From the NCBI GenBank assembly GCA_042434945.1, contig CP170191.1:3782001-3846000 (forward strand): 64,000 nt of DNA, written 5' to 3'. The notes beneath the pieces were generated by a model, which was given only the letters and a program-made list of their open reading frames with translations, was not told where the DNA came from and made no database searches. This DNA comes from Escherichia hormaechei_A. Its GTDB lineage: Bacteria; Pseudomonadota; Gammaproteobacteria; Enterobacterales; Enterobacteriaceae. The position numbers and the translations under genes are program-made. Of this stretch, positions 47,895 through 57,473 are shown one piece after another. Every line of letters begins with the position of its first letter. Positions within the stretch are counted from its first letter, which is position 1.

Positions 47895-47964
47895 TACCAC
47901 CTAAGGAGTAGGCGAAGGCGTATTTGATTTGCATCAATAAGCGCCCCTGCTGAATCGTTAAGGT
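47895..47964 (+). promoter_or_regulatory. nirB promoter with NarL/NarP and FNR sites
   Basis: A 7-2-7 NarL/NarP site TACCACC-TA-AGGAGTA lies at 47895-47910. The FNR site TTGATTTGCATCAA lies at 47924-47937, and a -10-like TAAGGT at 47959-47964. An FNR centre at 47930.5 places the start near 47972 at -41.5, the classical FNR-dependent geometry. The layout equals that of E. coli nirB: anaerobic activation with nitrite/nitrate response. Confidence 0.85.
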
Positions 47965-47995
47965 AGGCAATAATAGAAAAAAAATCGAGGCAATA

Positions 47996-50539
47996 ATGAG
48001 CAAAGTCAGACTCGCTATCATCGGTAACGGCATGGTCGGCCACCGCTTTATTGAGGATCTTCTCGATAAAGCCGATGCTGAGCAGTTCGATATTACCGTG
48101 TTCTGTGAAGAACCCCGCAAGGCATACGACCGTGTGCACCTGTCTTCCTACTTCTCCCATCATACCGCCGAAGAGCTCTCTCTGGTGCGTGAAGGTTTCT
48201 ACGAGAAGCATGGCGTAAAAGTGCTGGTGGGCGAACGCGCTATCACCATCAACCGTCAGGAAAAAGTGATCCACTCCAGCGCCGGCCGTACGGTTTTTTA
48301 CGACAAGCTGATCATGGCGACGGGCTCGTATCCGTGGATCCCACCCATTAAAGGCTCGGAGACTCAGGATTGCTTCGTTTATCGCACGATTGAGGACCTC
48401 AACGCCATCGAATCCTGTGCGCGTCGAAGCAAACGCGGCGCGGTGGTCGGCGGCGGTCTGCTGGGTCTGGAAGCGGCTGGCGCGCTCAAAAACCTCGGTG
48501 TTGAAACCCACGTCATCGAATTTGCGCCAATGCTGATGGCCGAACAGCTCGACCACATGGGTGGCGATCAGCTGCGCCGTAAGATCGAAAGCATGGGCGT
48601 GAAGGTTCACACCAGCAAGAACACCAAAGAGATCGTGCAGGAAGGCACCGAAGCGCGTAAAACCATGCGCTTTGCAGACGGCAGCGAGCTGGAAGTGGAT
48701 TTCATCGTCTTCTCCACCGGTATTCGCCCGCGCGACAAGCTGGCCACCCAGTGCGGTCTGGCCGTTGCGCAGCGCGGCGGGATCATGATCAACGATACCT
48801 GCCAGACCTCCGATCCGGATATCTACGCCATCGGCGAATGCGCCAGCTGGAATAACCGCGTATACGGTCTGGTTGCACCAGGGTACAAAATGGCGCAGGT
48901 CGCCGTTGACCATATCCTCGGCAGCGAAAACGCCTTCACTGGCGCAGACATGAGCGCCAAGCTTAAACTGCTGGGCGTGGACGTGGGCGGTATTGGTGAT
49001 GCGCATGGCCGCACCCTGAACTCCCGCAGCTATGTTTATCTGGACGAAAGCAAAGAAGTCTACAAACGTCTCATCGTCAGCCAGGACAACAAAACCCTGC
49101 TCGGGGCGGTGCTGGTGGGTGATACCAGCGACTTCGGTAACCTGCTCCAGCTGGTGCTGAACGCCATTGAGCTGCCGGAGAACCCGGACGCGCTAATCCT
49201 CCCGGCGCACGCCTCCAGCGGTAAGCCGTCCATCGGCGTGGATAAACTGCCGGACAGCGCGCAGATTTGCTCCTGCTTCGACGTGACCAAAGGCATGCTG
49301 ATCTCCGCCATTAACAAAGGCTGCCACACCGTTGCGGCGCTGAAGGCGGAAACCAAAGCCGGGACCGGCTGCGGCGGCTGTATTCCTCTGGTCACTCAGG
49401 TGCTGAACGCCGAGCTGGCAAAACAGGGCATTGAAGTGAACAACAACCTGTGCGAGCACTTCGCTTACTCTCGCCAGGAGCTGTATCACCTAATCCGCGT
49501 GGAAGGCATTAAGTCCTTCGACGAACTGCTGGAGAAACACGGCCAGGGCTATGGCTGTGAAGTATGTAAGCCTACCGTCGGTTCCCTGCTGGCGTCCTGC
49601 TGGAACGAATATGTGCTCAAACCAGAACACACTCCGCTTCAGGACACCAACGATAACTTCCTGGCCAATATTCAGAAAGACGGGACTTACTCGGTGATCC
49701 CGCGTTCTGCCGGAGGGGAGATTACCCCGGAAGGGCTGGTCGCCGTGGGCCGTATCGCCCGTGAGTTTAACCTGTACACCAAAATCACCGGCTCCCAGCG
49801 TATCGGCCTGTTCGGTGCGCAGAAAGATGATCTGCCGGAAATCTGGCGTCAGCTGATTGAAGCGGGCTTTGAAACCGGTCACGCGTACGCCAAGGCGCTG
49901 CGCATGGCGAAAACCTGCGTGGGCAGCACCTGGTGCCGCTACGGCGTGGGCGACAGCGTGGGCTTTGGCGTAGAGCTGGAAAACCGCTACAAAGGCATCC
50001 GTACGCCGCACAAAATGAAGTTCGGCGTGTCAGGATGTACCCGTGAATGTGCGGAAGCCCAGGGGAAAGACGTGGGTATCATCGCCACCGAGAAAGGCTG
50101 GAACCTGTACGTGTGCGGTAACGGCGGGATGAAACCTCGCCACGCGGATCTGCTGGCCGCCGATCTCGATCGCGATACGCTGATCAAATACCTCGACCGC
50201 TTCATGATGTTCTACATTCGTACCGCCGATAAGCTGACCCGTACCGCGTCCTGGCTGGATAATCTCGAAGGCGGCATCGACTACCTGAAGTCGGTCATTA
50301 TCGACGACAAGCTGGGTCTGAATGAACAGCTGGAATCCGAGATGACTCGCCTGCGCGAGGCGGTGATCTGCGAGTGGACCGAAACCGTGAACACGCCAGC
50401 GGCGCAGACGCGCTTCAAACACTTTATCAACAGCACCCAGCGCGACCCGAACGTGCAGGTGGTGCCGGAGCGCGAACAGCATCGTCCAGCGACCCCGTAT
50501 GAACGTATTCCGGTGATGCTGGTGGAGGAAAACGCATGA
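47996..50539 (+). CDS. nirB: NADH-dependent nitrite reductase, large subunit
   Basis: Cytoplasmic enzyme of 847 residues, equal to E. coli NirB, that reduces nitrite to ammonium. In order it has an FAD/NAD-binding pyridine-nucleotide reductase domain (about 1-320), a BFD-like [2Fe-2S] region (CSCFDVTKG and GTGCGGCIP, about 420-465), and the siroheme/[4Fe-4S] domain with CVGSTWCRYGVGDS and GVSGCTRECAEAQ. It overlaps nirD by four bases. Diverged from K-12 only moderately. Confidence 0.98.
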   Translation: MSKVRLAIIGNGMVGHRFIEDLLDKADAEQFDITVFCEEPRKAYDRVHLSSYFSHHTAEELSLVREGFYEKHGVKVLVGERAITINRQEKVIHSSAGRTVFYDKLIMATGSYPWIPPIKGSETQDCFVYRTIEDLNAIESCARRSKRGAVVGGGLLGLEAAGALKNLGVETHVIEFAPMLMAEQLDHMGGDQLRRKIESMGVKVHTSKNTKEIVQEGTEARKTMRFADGSELEVDFIVFSTGIRPRDKLATQCGLAVAQRGGIMINDTCQTSDPDIYAIGECASWNNRVYGLVAPGYKMAQVAVDHILGSENAFTGADMSAKLKLLGVDVGGIGDAHGRTLNSRSYVYLDESKEVYKRLIVSQDNKTLLGAVLVGDTSDFGNLLQLVLNAIELPENPDALILPAHASSGKPSIGVDKLPDSAQICSCFDVTKGMLISAINKGCHTVAALKAETKAGTGCGGCIPLVTQVLNAELAKQGIEVNNNLCEHFAYSRQELYHLIRVEGIKSFDELLEKHGQGYGCEVCKPTVGSLLASCWNEYVLKPEHTPLQDTNDNFLANIQKDGTYSVIPRSAGGEITPEGLVAVGRIAREFNLYTKITGSQRIGLFGAQKDDLPEIWRQLIEAGFETGHAYAKALRMAKTCVGSTWCRYGVGDSVGFGVELENRYKGIRTPHKMKFGVSGCTRECAEAQGKDVGIIATEKGWNLYVCGNGGMKPRHADLLAADLDRDTLIKYLDRFMMFYIRTADKLTRTASWLDNLEGGIDYLKSVIIDDKLGLNEQLESEMTRLREAVICEWTETVNTPAAQTRFKHFINSTQRDPNVQVVPEREQHRPATPYERIPVMLVEENA

Positions 50540-50862
50540 GCCAGTGGGTAAACATCTGCAATATTAACGACATTCTGCCAGCAACCGGCGTCTGTGCCCT
50601 GCTGGGCAACGAGCAGGTGGCGATTTTCCGCCCTCGCCACGATGAACAGGTCTATGCCATCAGCAATATCGACCCGTTCTTCGAGGCCAGCGTGCTCTCC
50701 CGCGGTCTGATTGCGGAGCACCAGGGCGAGCTGTGGGTTGCCAGCCCGCTGAAAAAGCAGCGCTTCCGCTTAACCGACGGACTCTGCATGGAAGATGAAA
50801 GCTTCTCGGTTAAACACTACGACGTCCGCGTGAAGGACGGCGAGGTGCAGCTGAAAGCGTAA
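50536..50862 (+). CDS. nirD: Nitrite reductase small subunit
   Basis: Small subunit of NirBD, 108 residues, with a Rieske-like fold lacking the cluster-binding Cys/His pairs. It begins MSQWVNICNINDILPATG and its ATG overlaps the nirB stop (ATGA). It is followed not by nirC but, after 134 bases, by cysG. Confidence 0.97.
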   Translation: MSQWVNICNINDILPATGVCALLGNEQVAIFRPRHDEQVYAISNIDPFFEASVLSRGLIAEHQGELWVASPLKKQRFRLTDGLCMEDESFSVKHYDVRVKDGEVQLKA

Positions 50863-50996
50863 CCTCTCGCCTTTTCAATAGGAAAGGCTTATGACCCCTT
50901 ATGGGTAACGGCAGGAAAAACCGTATGTTCTGTACGATTCCTGCTGTTATCCTGACGTCAATTCTTCCCCCGCCATGAATGCTGTGAGGTAACGTC

Positions 50997-52370
50997 GTGG
51001 ATCACCTGCCGATTTTTTGTCAATTACGCAACCGCGACTGCCTGCTCGTGGGCGGCGGCGATGTGGCTGAACGCAAGGCACGCCTGCTGTTAGAGGCGGG
51101 TGCCCGGCTGACCGTCAACGCCCTCACCTTTGCCCCACAGTTTGACGTCTGGGCGCAGGAAGGGATGCTCACCCAGGTGCAGGGCGAATTTGATGAATCC
51201 CTGCTGGATACCTGCTGGCTGACCATCGCCGCAACGGATAACGATGACGTTAACCAGCGCGTCAGCGACGCCTGCGAAGCGCGCCGCATCTTCTGTAACG
51301 TTGTGGATGCGCCGAAAGAGGCGAGCTTTATCATGCCGTCGATTATTGACCGTTCACCGCTGATGATTGCGGTGTCGTCCGGCGGGCGCTCGCCCGTTCT
51401 TGCCCGTCTGCTGCGGGAAAAACTGGAAGCCGTGCTGCCGCAGCATCTTGGTCAGATTGCCCAATACGCCGGGGAGCTGCGCTCCCGCGTGAAGCAAACC
51501 TTCGCAACCGTGGGCGAACGCCGTCGCTTCTGGGAGAAGTTCTTTGTCAACGACAGGCTGGCGCAGTCCCTTGCCAATCAGGACACCAAAGCCGTTGAAG
51601 AGACGACCGAACAGCTCCTGAGCGAGCCGCTGGACCATCGCGGTGAAGTGGTGCTGGTGGGCGCAGGTCCCGGCGATGCGGGCCTGCTGACGCTGAAGGG
51701 TCTCCAGCAGATCCAGCAGGCGGACATCGTGGTGTATGACCGTCTGGTCTCTGATGACATCATGAATCTGGTGCGCCGGGATGCTGACCGCGTGTTCGTC
51801 GGCAAACGGGCAGGTTATCACTGCGTGCCGCAGGAGGAGATCAATCAGACCCTGCTGCGGGAAGCGCAAAAAGGTAAGCGCGTGGTGCGCCTGAAGGGTG
51901 GCGATCCGTTTATCTTTGGTCGTGGCGGCGAAGAGCTGGAAACCCTGTGCAACGCGGGTATTCCGTTCTCCGTGGTGCCGGGCATTACGGCGGCGTCCGG
52001 CTGTTCTGCCTATTCCGGCATTCCGTTAACCCATCGCGACTATGCCCAGAGCGTGCGCCTGGTGACGGGCCACCTGAAAACCGGCAGCGAACTGGACTGG
52101 CATAATCTGGCCGCTGAAAAGCAGACGCTGGTGTTCTATATGGGGCTAAATCAGGCAGCCACGATCCAGGCGAAACTGCTGGAGCACGGCATGGAAGCAG
52201 ATATGCCGGTCGCGCTGGTGGAAAACGGCACCGCCATTACGCAGCGCGTGGTCGATGGCGTGCTGACGCAGCTGGGCGAGCTGGCGCAGCAGGTTGAAAG
52301 CCCGGCGCTGATCGTGGTGGGTCGCGTGGTAGCCCTGCGCGAAAAACTGAACTGGTTCTCCAGCCACTAA
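50997..52370 (+). CDS. cysG: Siroheme synthase CysG
   Basis: Trifunctional enzyme of 457 residues that makes the siroheme needed by NirB and by sulfite reductase. The N-terminal part is precorrin-2 dehydrogenase/ferrochelatase (VGGGDVAERKARLLLEAGA, about 18-36). The C-terminal part from about 215 is uroporphyrinogen-III methyltransferase (VGAGPGDAGLLTLKG, GGDPFIFGRGGEE). The start is GTG at 50997 with GAGGT upstream. Confidence 0.98.
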   Translation: MDHLPIFCQLRNRDCLLVGGGDVAERKARLLLEAGARLTVNALTFAPQFDVWAQEGMLTQVQGEFDESLLDTCWLTIAATDNDDVNQRVSDACEARRIFCNVVDAPKEASFIMPSIIDRSPLMIAVSSGGRSPVLARLLREKLEAVLPQHLGQIAQYAGELRSRVKQTFATVGERRRFWEKFFVNDRLAQSLANQDTKAVEETTEQLLSEPLDHRGEVVLVGAGPGDAGLLTLKGLQQIQQADIVVYDRLVSDDIMNLVRRDADRVFVGKRAGYHCVPQEEINQTLLREAQKGKRVVRLKGGDPFIFGRGGEELETLCNAGIPFSVVPGITAASGCSAYSGIPLTHRDYAQSVRLVTGHLKTGSELDWHNLAAEKQTLVFYMGLNQAATIQAKLLEHGMEADMPVALVENGTAITQRVVDGVLTQLGELAQQVESPALIVVGRVVALREKLNWFSSH

Positions 52371-52512
52371 CGCATAATCTCTCCCGGGAGTAGTCTTTAA
52401 GCGGACTACTCCCTTCTTACCTCAGTCGATAACATACCGCCCGCATAATGGAACTTTTCCATTTATTCCCTCGTGTTACATCCAATTTTCGATTTATTGA
52501 CAAGGAATGCGT

Positions 52513-52683
52513 ATGTTCAAACTGGCAAAAGCTGCCGTTCTGGTCGGCCTGTTATCAACTCTGACGGCCTGCACCGGTCACGTTCAAAATACTAAAAATA
52601 ATTGCAGCTACGATTACCTGCTTCACCCGGCGATCTCCATTTCGAAGATCATCGGCGGTTGCGGCCCGGCGGCACAGCAGTAA
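52513..52683 (+). CDS. yhfL: YhfL, small lipoprotein
   Basis: Protein of 56 residues: a signal peptide and lipobox LTAC (Cys20), then a short conserved part (NCSYDYLLHPAISISKIIGG). Probable lipoprotein of unknown function, orthologue of K-12 YhfL. AAGGA lies 7 bases before the ATG. A terminator follows. Confidence 0.92.
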   Translation: MFKLAKAAVLVGLLSTLTACTGHVQNTKNNCSYDYLLHPAISISKIIGGCGPAAQQ

Positions 52684-52698
52684 GCGTTTTTCAGGCGT

Positions 52699-52727
52699 AA
52701 AAAAACCGGGGATGTCCCGGTTTTTTT
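52699..52727 (+). terminator. yhfL rho-independent terminator
   Basis: AAAAAACCGGG-GATGT-CCCGGTTTTTTT, a GC stem with a U-run on the plus strand, 15 bases after the yhfL stop. Confidence 0.9.
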
Positions 52728-52741
52728 GTTTCGTCAGTTTT

Positions 52742-52813
52742 GTCGGGTGGCGGCTCCGCCTTACCCGACCTGCACGGTCCCGTAGGCCGGGTAAGCGTAA
52801 GCGCCACCCGGCA
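52742..52813. repeat. REP/BIME element
   Basis: Two inverted REP units (GTCGGGTGGCGGCTCCGCC and GGCCGGGTAAGCGTAAGCGCC), the same class as at 25345-25415. It lies just downstream of trpS and near the border between diverged and E. coli-like sequence. Confidence 0.87.
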
Positions 52814-52820
52814 AAGCGGC

Positions 52821-53825
52821 TTAAGGTTTCGCCACAAAACCAATCGCTTCGTACACCGCTTTTAGCGTACGGGAAGCGTGCGCGCTGGCTTTTTCCGCGC
52901 CATCTTTCATCACCTGTTGCAGGAAGGCTTCATCGTTGCGGAAACGGTGATAGCGTTCCTGCAATTCAGTCAGCATACCTGAAACGGCATCAGCCACTTC
53001 ACCTTTCAGATGACCATACATCTTGCCTTCGAACTGTTTTTCCAGTTCTGGGATGCTCTGGCCCGTTACCGCTGAAAGGATATCCAACAGGTTGGAAACG
53101 CCCGCTTTGTTCTGCACATCGTAGCGAACTACCGGCGGCTCGTCGGAGTCAGTGACCGCACGTTTGATTTTCTTCACTACCGATTTCGGATCTTCCAGCA
53201 GGCCGATAACGTTATTGCGATTATCGTCAGACTTGGACATCTTCTTGGTCGGCTCCAGCAGCGACATTACGCGCGCGCCAGATTTCGGAATAAACGGCTC
53301 CGGCACCTTAAAGATCTCGCCATACAGCGCGTTGAAACGCTGGGCAATATCGCGGCTCAGTTCGAGGTGCTGTTTCTGGTCTTCACCCACCGGTACCAGA
53401 TTAGTTTGATACAGCAGGATGTCCGCTGCCATCAGCACCGGATAGTCAAACAGACCAGCGTTGATGTTCTCGGCATAACGCGCAGATTTATCTTTAAACT
53501 GCGTCATGCGACTCAGTTCGCCGAAGTAGGTATAGCAGTTCAGTGCCCAGCCTAACTGTGCATGTTCCGGCACGTGGGACTGAACAAAAATGGTGCTTTT
53601 CTCAGGATCGATACCACAAGCCAGATACAAGGCCAGCGTATCCAGCGTCGCTTTACGCAGCTTCTGTGCATCCTGGCGCACGGTGATCGCGTGTTGGTCA
53701 ACGATACAGTAAATGCAATGGTAGTCATCCTGCATGTTTACCCACTGACGCAGCGCACCCATGTAGTTACCAATGGTCAATTCACCTGAGGGCTGTGCGC
53801 CACTAAAAACGATGGGCTTAGTCAT
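52821..53825 (-). CDS. trpS: Tryptophanyl-tRNA synthetase
   Basis: Class I aminoacyl-tRNA synthetase of 334 residues. The HIGH-type motif is in QPSGELTIGNYMGA (11-24) and the KMSKS motif is TKKMSKSDDN (near 195). Last gene of the aroKB-damX-dam-rpe-gph-trpS superoperon; its start overlaps the gph stop by 8 bases. Near identical to K-12. Confidence 0.99.
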   Translation of the reverse strand: MTKPIVFSGAQPSGELTIGNYMGALRQWVNMQDDYHCIYCIVDQHAITVRQDAQKLRKATLDTLALYLACGIDPEKSTIFVQSHVPEHAQLGWALNCYTYFGELSRMTQFKDKSARYAENINAGLFDYPVLMAADILLYQTNLVPVGEDQKQHLELSRDIAQRFNALYGEIFKVPEPFIPKSGARVMSLLEPTKKMSKSDDNRNNVIGLLEDPKSVVKKIKRAVTDSDEPPVVRYDVQNKAGVSNLLDILSAVTGQSIPELEKQFEGKMYGHLKGEVADAVSGMLTELQERYHRFRNDEAFLQQVMKDGAEKASAHASRTLKAVYEAIGFVAKP

Positions 53826-54578
53826 TTTTCGATTCCTGATTTTCGCTATGCGGAAGCCCTAATGCGGGCAGAAGGTCATTTATAGACTGATAAATTACAT
53901 CAGGCTGGCTGAGATCGATAGCCTCGCCGTAGTTATATCCGTAGGTTAAGCCAACTGATGGGCAACCTGCCGCTTTTGCCGCCTGAATATCATTGCGTGA
54001 GTCGCCGACAAACAGCATCTGTTGTGGGGCAATTCCCATCCGCTCAGCCACCAGTAACAGCGGGTCCGGATGCGGTTTTTGTTTTGCACATCATCACCAC
54101 CAATCACCACGCTGAAGTATTTGGCGATATCTAAGGCTTCGAGCAGCGGCGCGACGAACGGCGTCGGTTTGTTGGTGACCAGGCCTAGCGGCAGGCCTTT
54201 AGCCTGCAACGCGCCCAACGTATCGGCAACGTGCGGGAAACAAAAACGTCCCCTCTTCGGCAACCTCGCCATAGTAGCGATTCGAACAGTTTACGCAGAA
54301 TACGTACCTGTTCTTCTGCCGGAATGTCGTCATCAACGGGCGGTTTTACCATTGTTTTACGCTGAGTCGCACGTTCCTGACGCGCCCAGGTCAATGCGCG
54401 CTCCATCAGAACATCTGCGCCGTTACCAATCCAGGTAATAACGCGTTCTTCACCTGCGACGGGCAACTCCAGCGCATACAGCGCCATATCTACCGCAGCA
54501 GCAAGACCAGGAGCACTGTCGACCAGCGTACCATCAAGATCAAAAGCGACGCCGCGAATATCTTCAAAACTTATTCAT
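53818..54578 (-). pseudogene. gph: Phosphoglycolate phosphatase, four frameshifts
   Basis: HAD-family phosphatase that clears 2-phosphoglycolate from DNA-end repair. The K-12-like protein (252 residues) can be followed over the whole length, but only by changing frame four times. There is an extra T just after codon 3 (54566-54569), an extra base near 54281, an extra base at 54238-54240 and a missing base in the T run at 54076-54080. The span is 761 bases against 759 expected, which fits +3 and -1. The amino acids between the breaks are otherwise intact (HVADTLGALQAKGLPLG, FVGDSRNDIQAAKAAG). Either very recent damage or, more likely, homopolymer sequencing errors. Confidence 0.9.
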
Positions 54579-55248
54579 GACTTACCTTTGCCAGTTCACT
54601 GCGCATTTCATCAATGACTTTTTTGTAGTCTGGCTGGTCGAAGATTGCCGAACCGGCGACGAACATATCCGCGCCCGCCGCAGCGATTTCGCCAATGTTG
54701 TTCACCTTCACGCCACCGTCCACTTCTAGTCGAATGTCAAAGCCAGACTCGTCGATACGGCGACGTACTTCGCGCAGTTTATCCAGTGTTTGAGGAATGA
54801 AAGACTGACCGCCGAAACCAGGGTTGACGGACATCAGCAGGATCACATCCAGCTTATCCATCACGTAATCCAGATAGCTCAGAGGTGTCGCCGGGTTAAA
54901 TACCAGACCCGCTTTACAGCCATTTTCTTTAATCAGTTGCAGCGTGCGGTCAACATGCTCGGAGGCTTCTGGATGAAAGGTAATGATGCTGGCACCAGCG
55001 GCAGCGAAATCAGGCACAATGCGATCGACGGGTTTCACCATCAGGTGTACGTCGATAGGGGCGGTAATGCCATAGTTACGCAAGGATTTCAGCACCATTG
55101 GCCCAATCGTCAGATTGGGAACATAGTGGTTATCCATGACGTCAAAATGCACGACATCAGCGCCAGCTGCCAGGGCTTTTGCGGTATCTTCACCCAGGCG
55201 GGCAAAATCAGCCGACAGAATTGAGGGGGCAATCAAATACTGTTTCAT
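54571..55248 (-). CDS. rpe: Ribulose-phosphate 3-epimerase
   Basis: Pentose-phosphate pathway enzyme of 225 residues with a TIM-barrel fold, interconverting ribulose-5-P and xylulose-5-P. Active-site segments are SILSADFARLG, VHFDVMDNHYVPN and VNPGFGGQ. It overlaps gph by 8 bases and follows dam by 17. Same as K-12. Confidence 0.99.
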   Translation of the reverse strand: MKQYLIAPSILSADFARLGEDTAKALAAGADVVHFDVMDNHYVPNLTIGPMVLKSLRNYGITAPIDVHLMVKPVDRIVPDFAAAGASIITFHPEASEHVDRTLQLIKENGCKAGLVFNPATPLSYLDYVMDKLDVILLMSVNPGFGGQSFIPQTLDKLREVRRRIDESGFDIRLEVDGGVKVNNIGEIAAAGADMFVAGSAIFDQPDYKKVIDEMRSELAKVSHE

Positions 55249-55265
55249 CCGCTTCTCCTTGAGAA

Positions 55266-56101
55266 TTATTTTTTCGCGGGTGAAACGACTCCTGGTTTGT
55301 ACAAAGCCAGCAGTTCGTCCACCTTTTTACGTGTGCCGCCGTTGCTGCTTATACTGCGTCGAACTTTGACGACATGCAATTTTGCGCGCTGATACCACTC
55401 ACGCGTTAACATCGTATCGTGATTGGAGATCAGCACTGGAATATGGCGCTCAACCAGACCTTCGGCGATCTCCGCCAGATGCGCTTGTTGTTCAAGCGTA
55501 AAACTGTTTGTGTGATACGCCGTAAAGTTGGCGGTCGCAGACAGCGGTGCATAAGGCGGATCGCAATAGACGACGGATGCATCATCTGCGCGCGCCATGC
55601 TATCGGCGTAAGACTCACAATAGAAAAAGGCATTCTGCGCTTTTTCAGCGAAGTGATACAACTCTGCTTCCGGGAAATAGGGTTTTTTGTAGCGGCCGAA
55701 CGGCACGTTAAACTCACCGCGCAGATTGTAACGACACAGGCCGTTGTAACCGTAGCGGTTCAAATATAAAAACAGTACCGCCCGACGGAACGGATCCTGG
55801 CTTTTGTTGAACTCTTCGCGGAACTGATAGTAAACCTCGGCGCAATTTGTTTCGGGAACAAACAGCTCGCGTGCGGCCTGTACGTACTCATCAGTACGCA
55901 TCTTCACAATGTTATAGAGACTGATCAGGTCGCTATTGATATCGGCAAGGATATAACGAGAAAAGTCGGTGTTGAGAAACACCGACCCGGCACCTACAAA
56001 AGGCTCAACCAGACATTCGCCCTTGGCAAATGCCGTTTAATATCATCAAGCAGGGGATACTTGCCCCCTGCCCACTTCAAAAAAGCGCGATTTTTCTTCA
56101 T
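55266..56101 (-). pseudogene. dam: DNA adenine methylase, one frameshift
   Basis: GATC adenine methylase for mismatch repair and replication control. From the ATG at 56101 the reading is MKKNRAFLKWAGGKYPLLDD and continues to HLP, where one base is missing (GG instead of GGG at 56025-56026). After that the frame is offset and meets a stop early. The remainder (FLNTDFSRYILADINS onward, with the DPPY box VVYCDPPYAPLS) is intact and ends SPAKK. Length 836 against 837 bases expected. A dam mutant would be viable but mutable; a sequencing error is the simpler explanation. Confidence 0.92.
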
Positions 56102-56168
56102 GCTGACTAACTAATTACACCTTCTCCGGCTGTGGAGAAAGCTCCGACAGCATCCAGCGCTTTAAACA

Positions 56169-57473
56169 TTACTTCAGATCGGCCTGCACCTGATGAATCG
56201 GCTTCGCCCACGGGTTTTTCGCCTGCACGTCGGCTGGCAGCGTGGAAACGGCACGTTTTGCTTCATCTTTGGAAGCATAAATACCACTCACCAGCACATA
56301 CCACGGTTGACCGTTACGGGTCGTCTGATAAACCACGTAGTTTTTCAGATTCGATTTCTTCGCCCAGGCGTTGAGGTTGTCATAGTTAGACGAACTGCTC
56401 AGCTGAAGGGTGTAATTGCTGGAAGAGGCCGACTGCAAAGAACCCACGTTGCCCGTCGTTTTACCTGATGCAGCGCCTGTTTTGGCTGCGGGAGCCGCAG
56501 GGGTTGTTGCAGCAGGCGTTGTTGCCGCAGGCGCGGCTGTGGTCGCCGTTGCTTTCGGTGCAGTGGTTGCCGCAGGCGTTGGCGCTTTAACCGGCTGGCT
56601 CACCGCAGGTTTTGTCTGCGCTGGCGCTTTCGTTTCTGGCGCTTTTGCCACGGTTTGCGGTTTCGTCTCACGCTTCGGCTCAATCACAGCCTGCTTACGC
56701 TCCTGGCGTGGCGCAGTCTGCGTCTGGCGCGGTTTGGTTTCCGTTGTCGCCGTTTGCTGCTGGGCATTGCTGCCATGAACTGGCGCAACGGTGGCTGGTT
56801 CAGTTGGCAGCGTGGAGTTCACCACGGCAGTGTTAACCTGCTCCTGATTCTGCGGCTGCATCAGCGCATTGTTCAGATCGCCCTGAACTTCAACACGCTG
56901 CTGACCTTCAGGCGTCGCAGGCGCCTGGCCCTGAGTCGGGGTCGCAGAGACAGGCGGCAGAGAGATATCCTGGCCAGCGCTGGTGTTACCTGCGGTCTGC
57001 TCTGCGGAAGTGGTGCCCGGCGCAGGCTGAGCGCCATTCGCCTGGTTGCTCGCATCGTTACCAGACAGGTCAATGCTCTTCTCGGCAGACGCCGTCTGCT
57101 CGGTAGAATTGGTAGAAGGTGCTTTTAGCGCGGACCCAATGCCGACAATCAGCAAGACCAGCACCAGAACGCCAAGGCCCATCATGATGTACTGACGGGA
57201 GGCCGGTTTTGCCGCTACCGCTTTTTTACGTTTGCGCGGACGACGTTCAACAGGCTGTTCATCCATTAACTCTTCTTCGGATTCATACTCCTCGTCTTCT
57301 CGCTCATTTCGCGCGTTACGGCTACGCGAAGGGCGACGATCGTCTGCATCCAGTTCGACATCGTCAAAATTGATCTGCGGCTCGTTATCACGTTCAGAAG
57401 ATTGACGAGAACGACCAGTACGACGATCGCTGGGATCGGGTTTCAGCTCGTCTTCTGGTTTGAATTCATCCAT
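56169..57473 (-). CDS. damX: DamX, SPOR-domain division protein
   Basis: Bitopic inner-membrane protein of 434 residues recruited to the septal ring. It has a charged cytosolic part (1-93), one membrane helix (about 96-116, MMGLGVLVLVLLIVGIG), a low-complexity Pro/Ala/Thr/Gln-rich periplasmic region, and a C-terminal SPOR domain (about 350-430, YTLQLSSSSNYDNLN) that binds denuded peptidoglycan. It is strongly diverged from K-12 in the linker and differs in length (434 against 428), while its neighbours dam and aroB do not. Confidence 0.96.
   Translation of the reverse strand: MDEFKPEDELKPDPSDRRTGRSRQSSERDNEPQINFDDVELDADDRRPSRSRNARNEREDEEYESEEELMDEQPVERRPRKRKKAVAAKPASRQYIMMGLGVLVLVLLIVGIGSALKAPSTNSTEQTASAEKSIDLSGNDASNQANGAQPAPGTTSAEQTAGNTSAGQDISLPPVSATPTQGQAPATPEGQQRVEVQGDLNNALMQPQNQEQVNTAVVNSTLPTEPATVAPVHGSNAQQQTATTETKPRQTQTAPRQERKQAVIEPKRETKPQTVAKAPETKAPAQTKPAVSQPVKAPTPAATTAPKATATTAAPAATTPAATTPAAPAAKTGAASGKTTGNVGSLQSASSSNYTLQLSSSSNYDNLNAWAKKSNLKNYVVYQTTRNGQPWYVLVSGIYASKDEAKRAVSTLPADVQAKNPWAKPIHQVQADLK

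Noticed and set aside
55266..55982. A shorter, genuine dam gene starting at an internal ATG
   Set aside because: The missing N-terminal 40 residues, including the WAGGK motif for AdoMet binding, are still readable upstream in another frame, so this is a frameshifted full-length gene.
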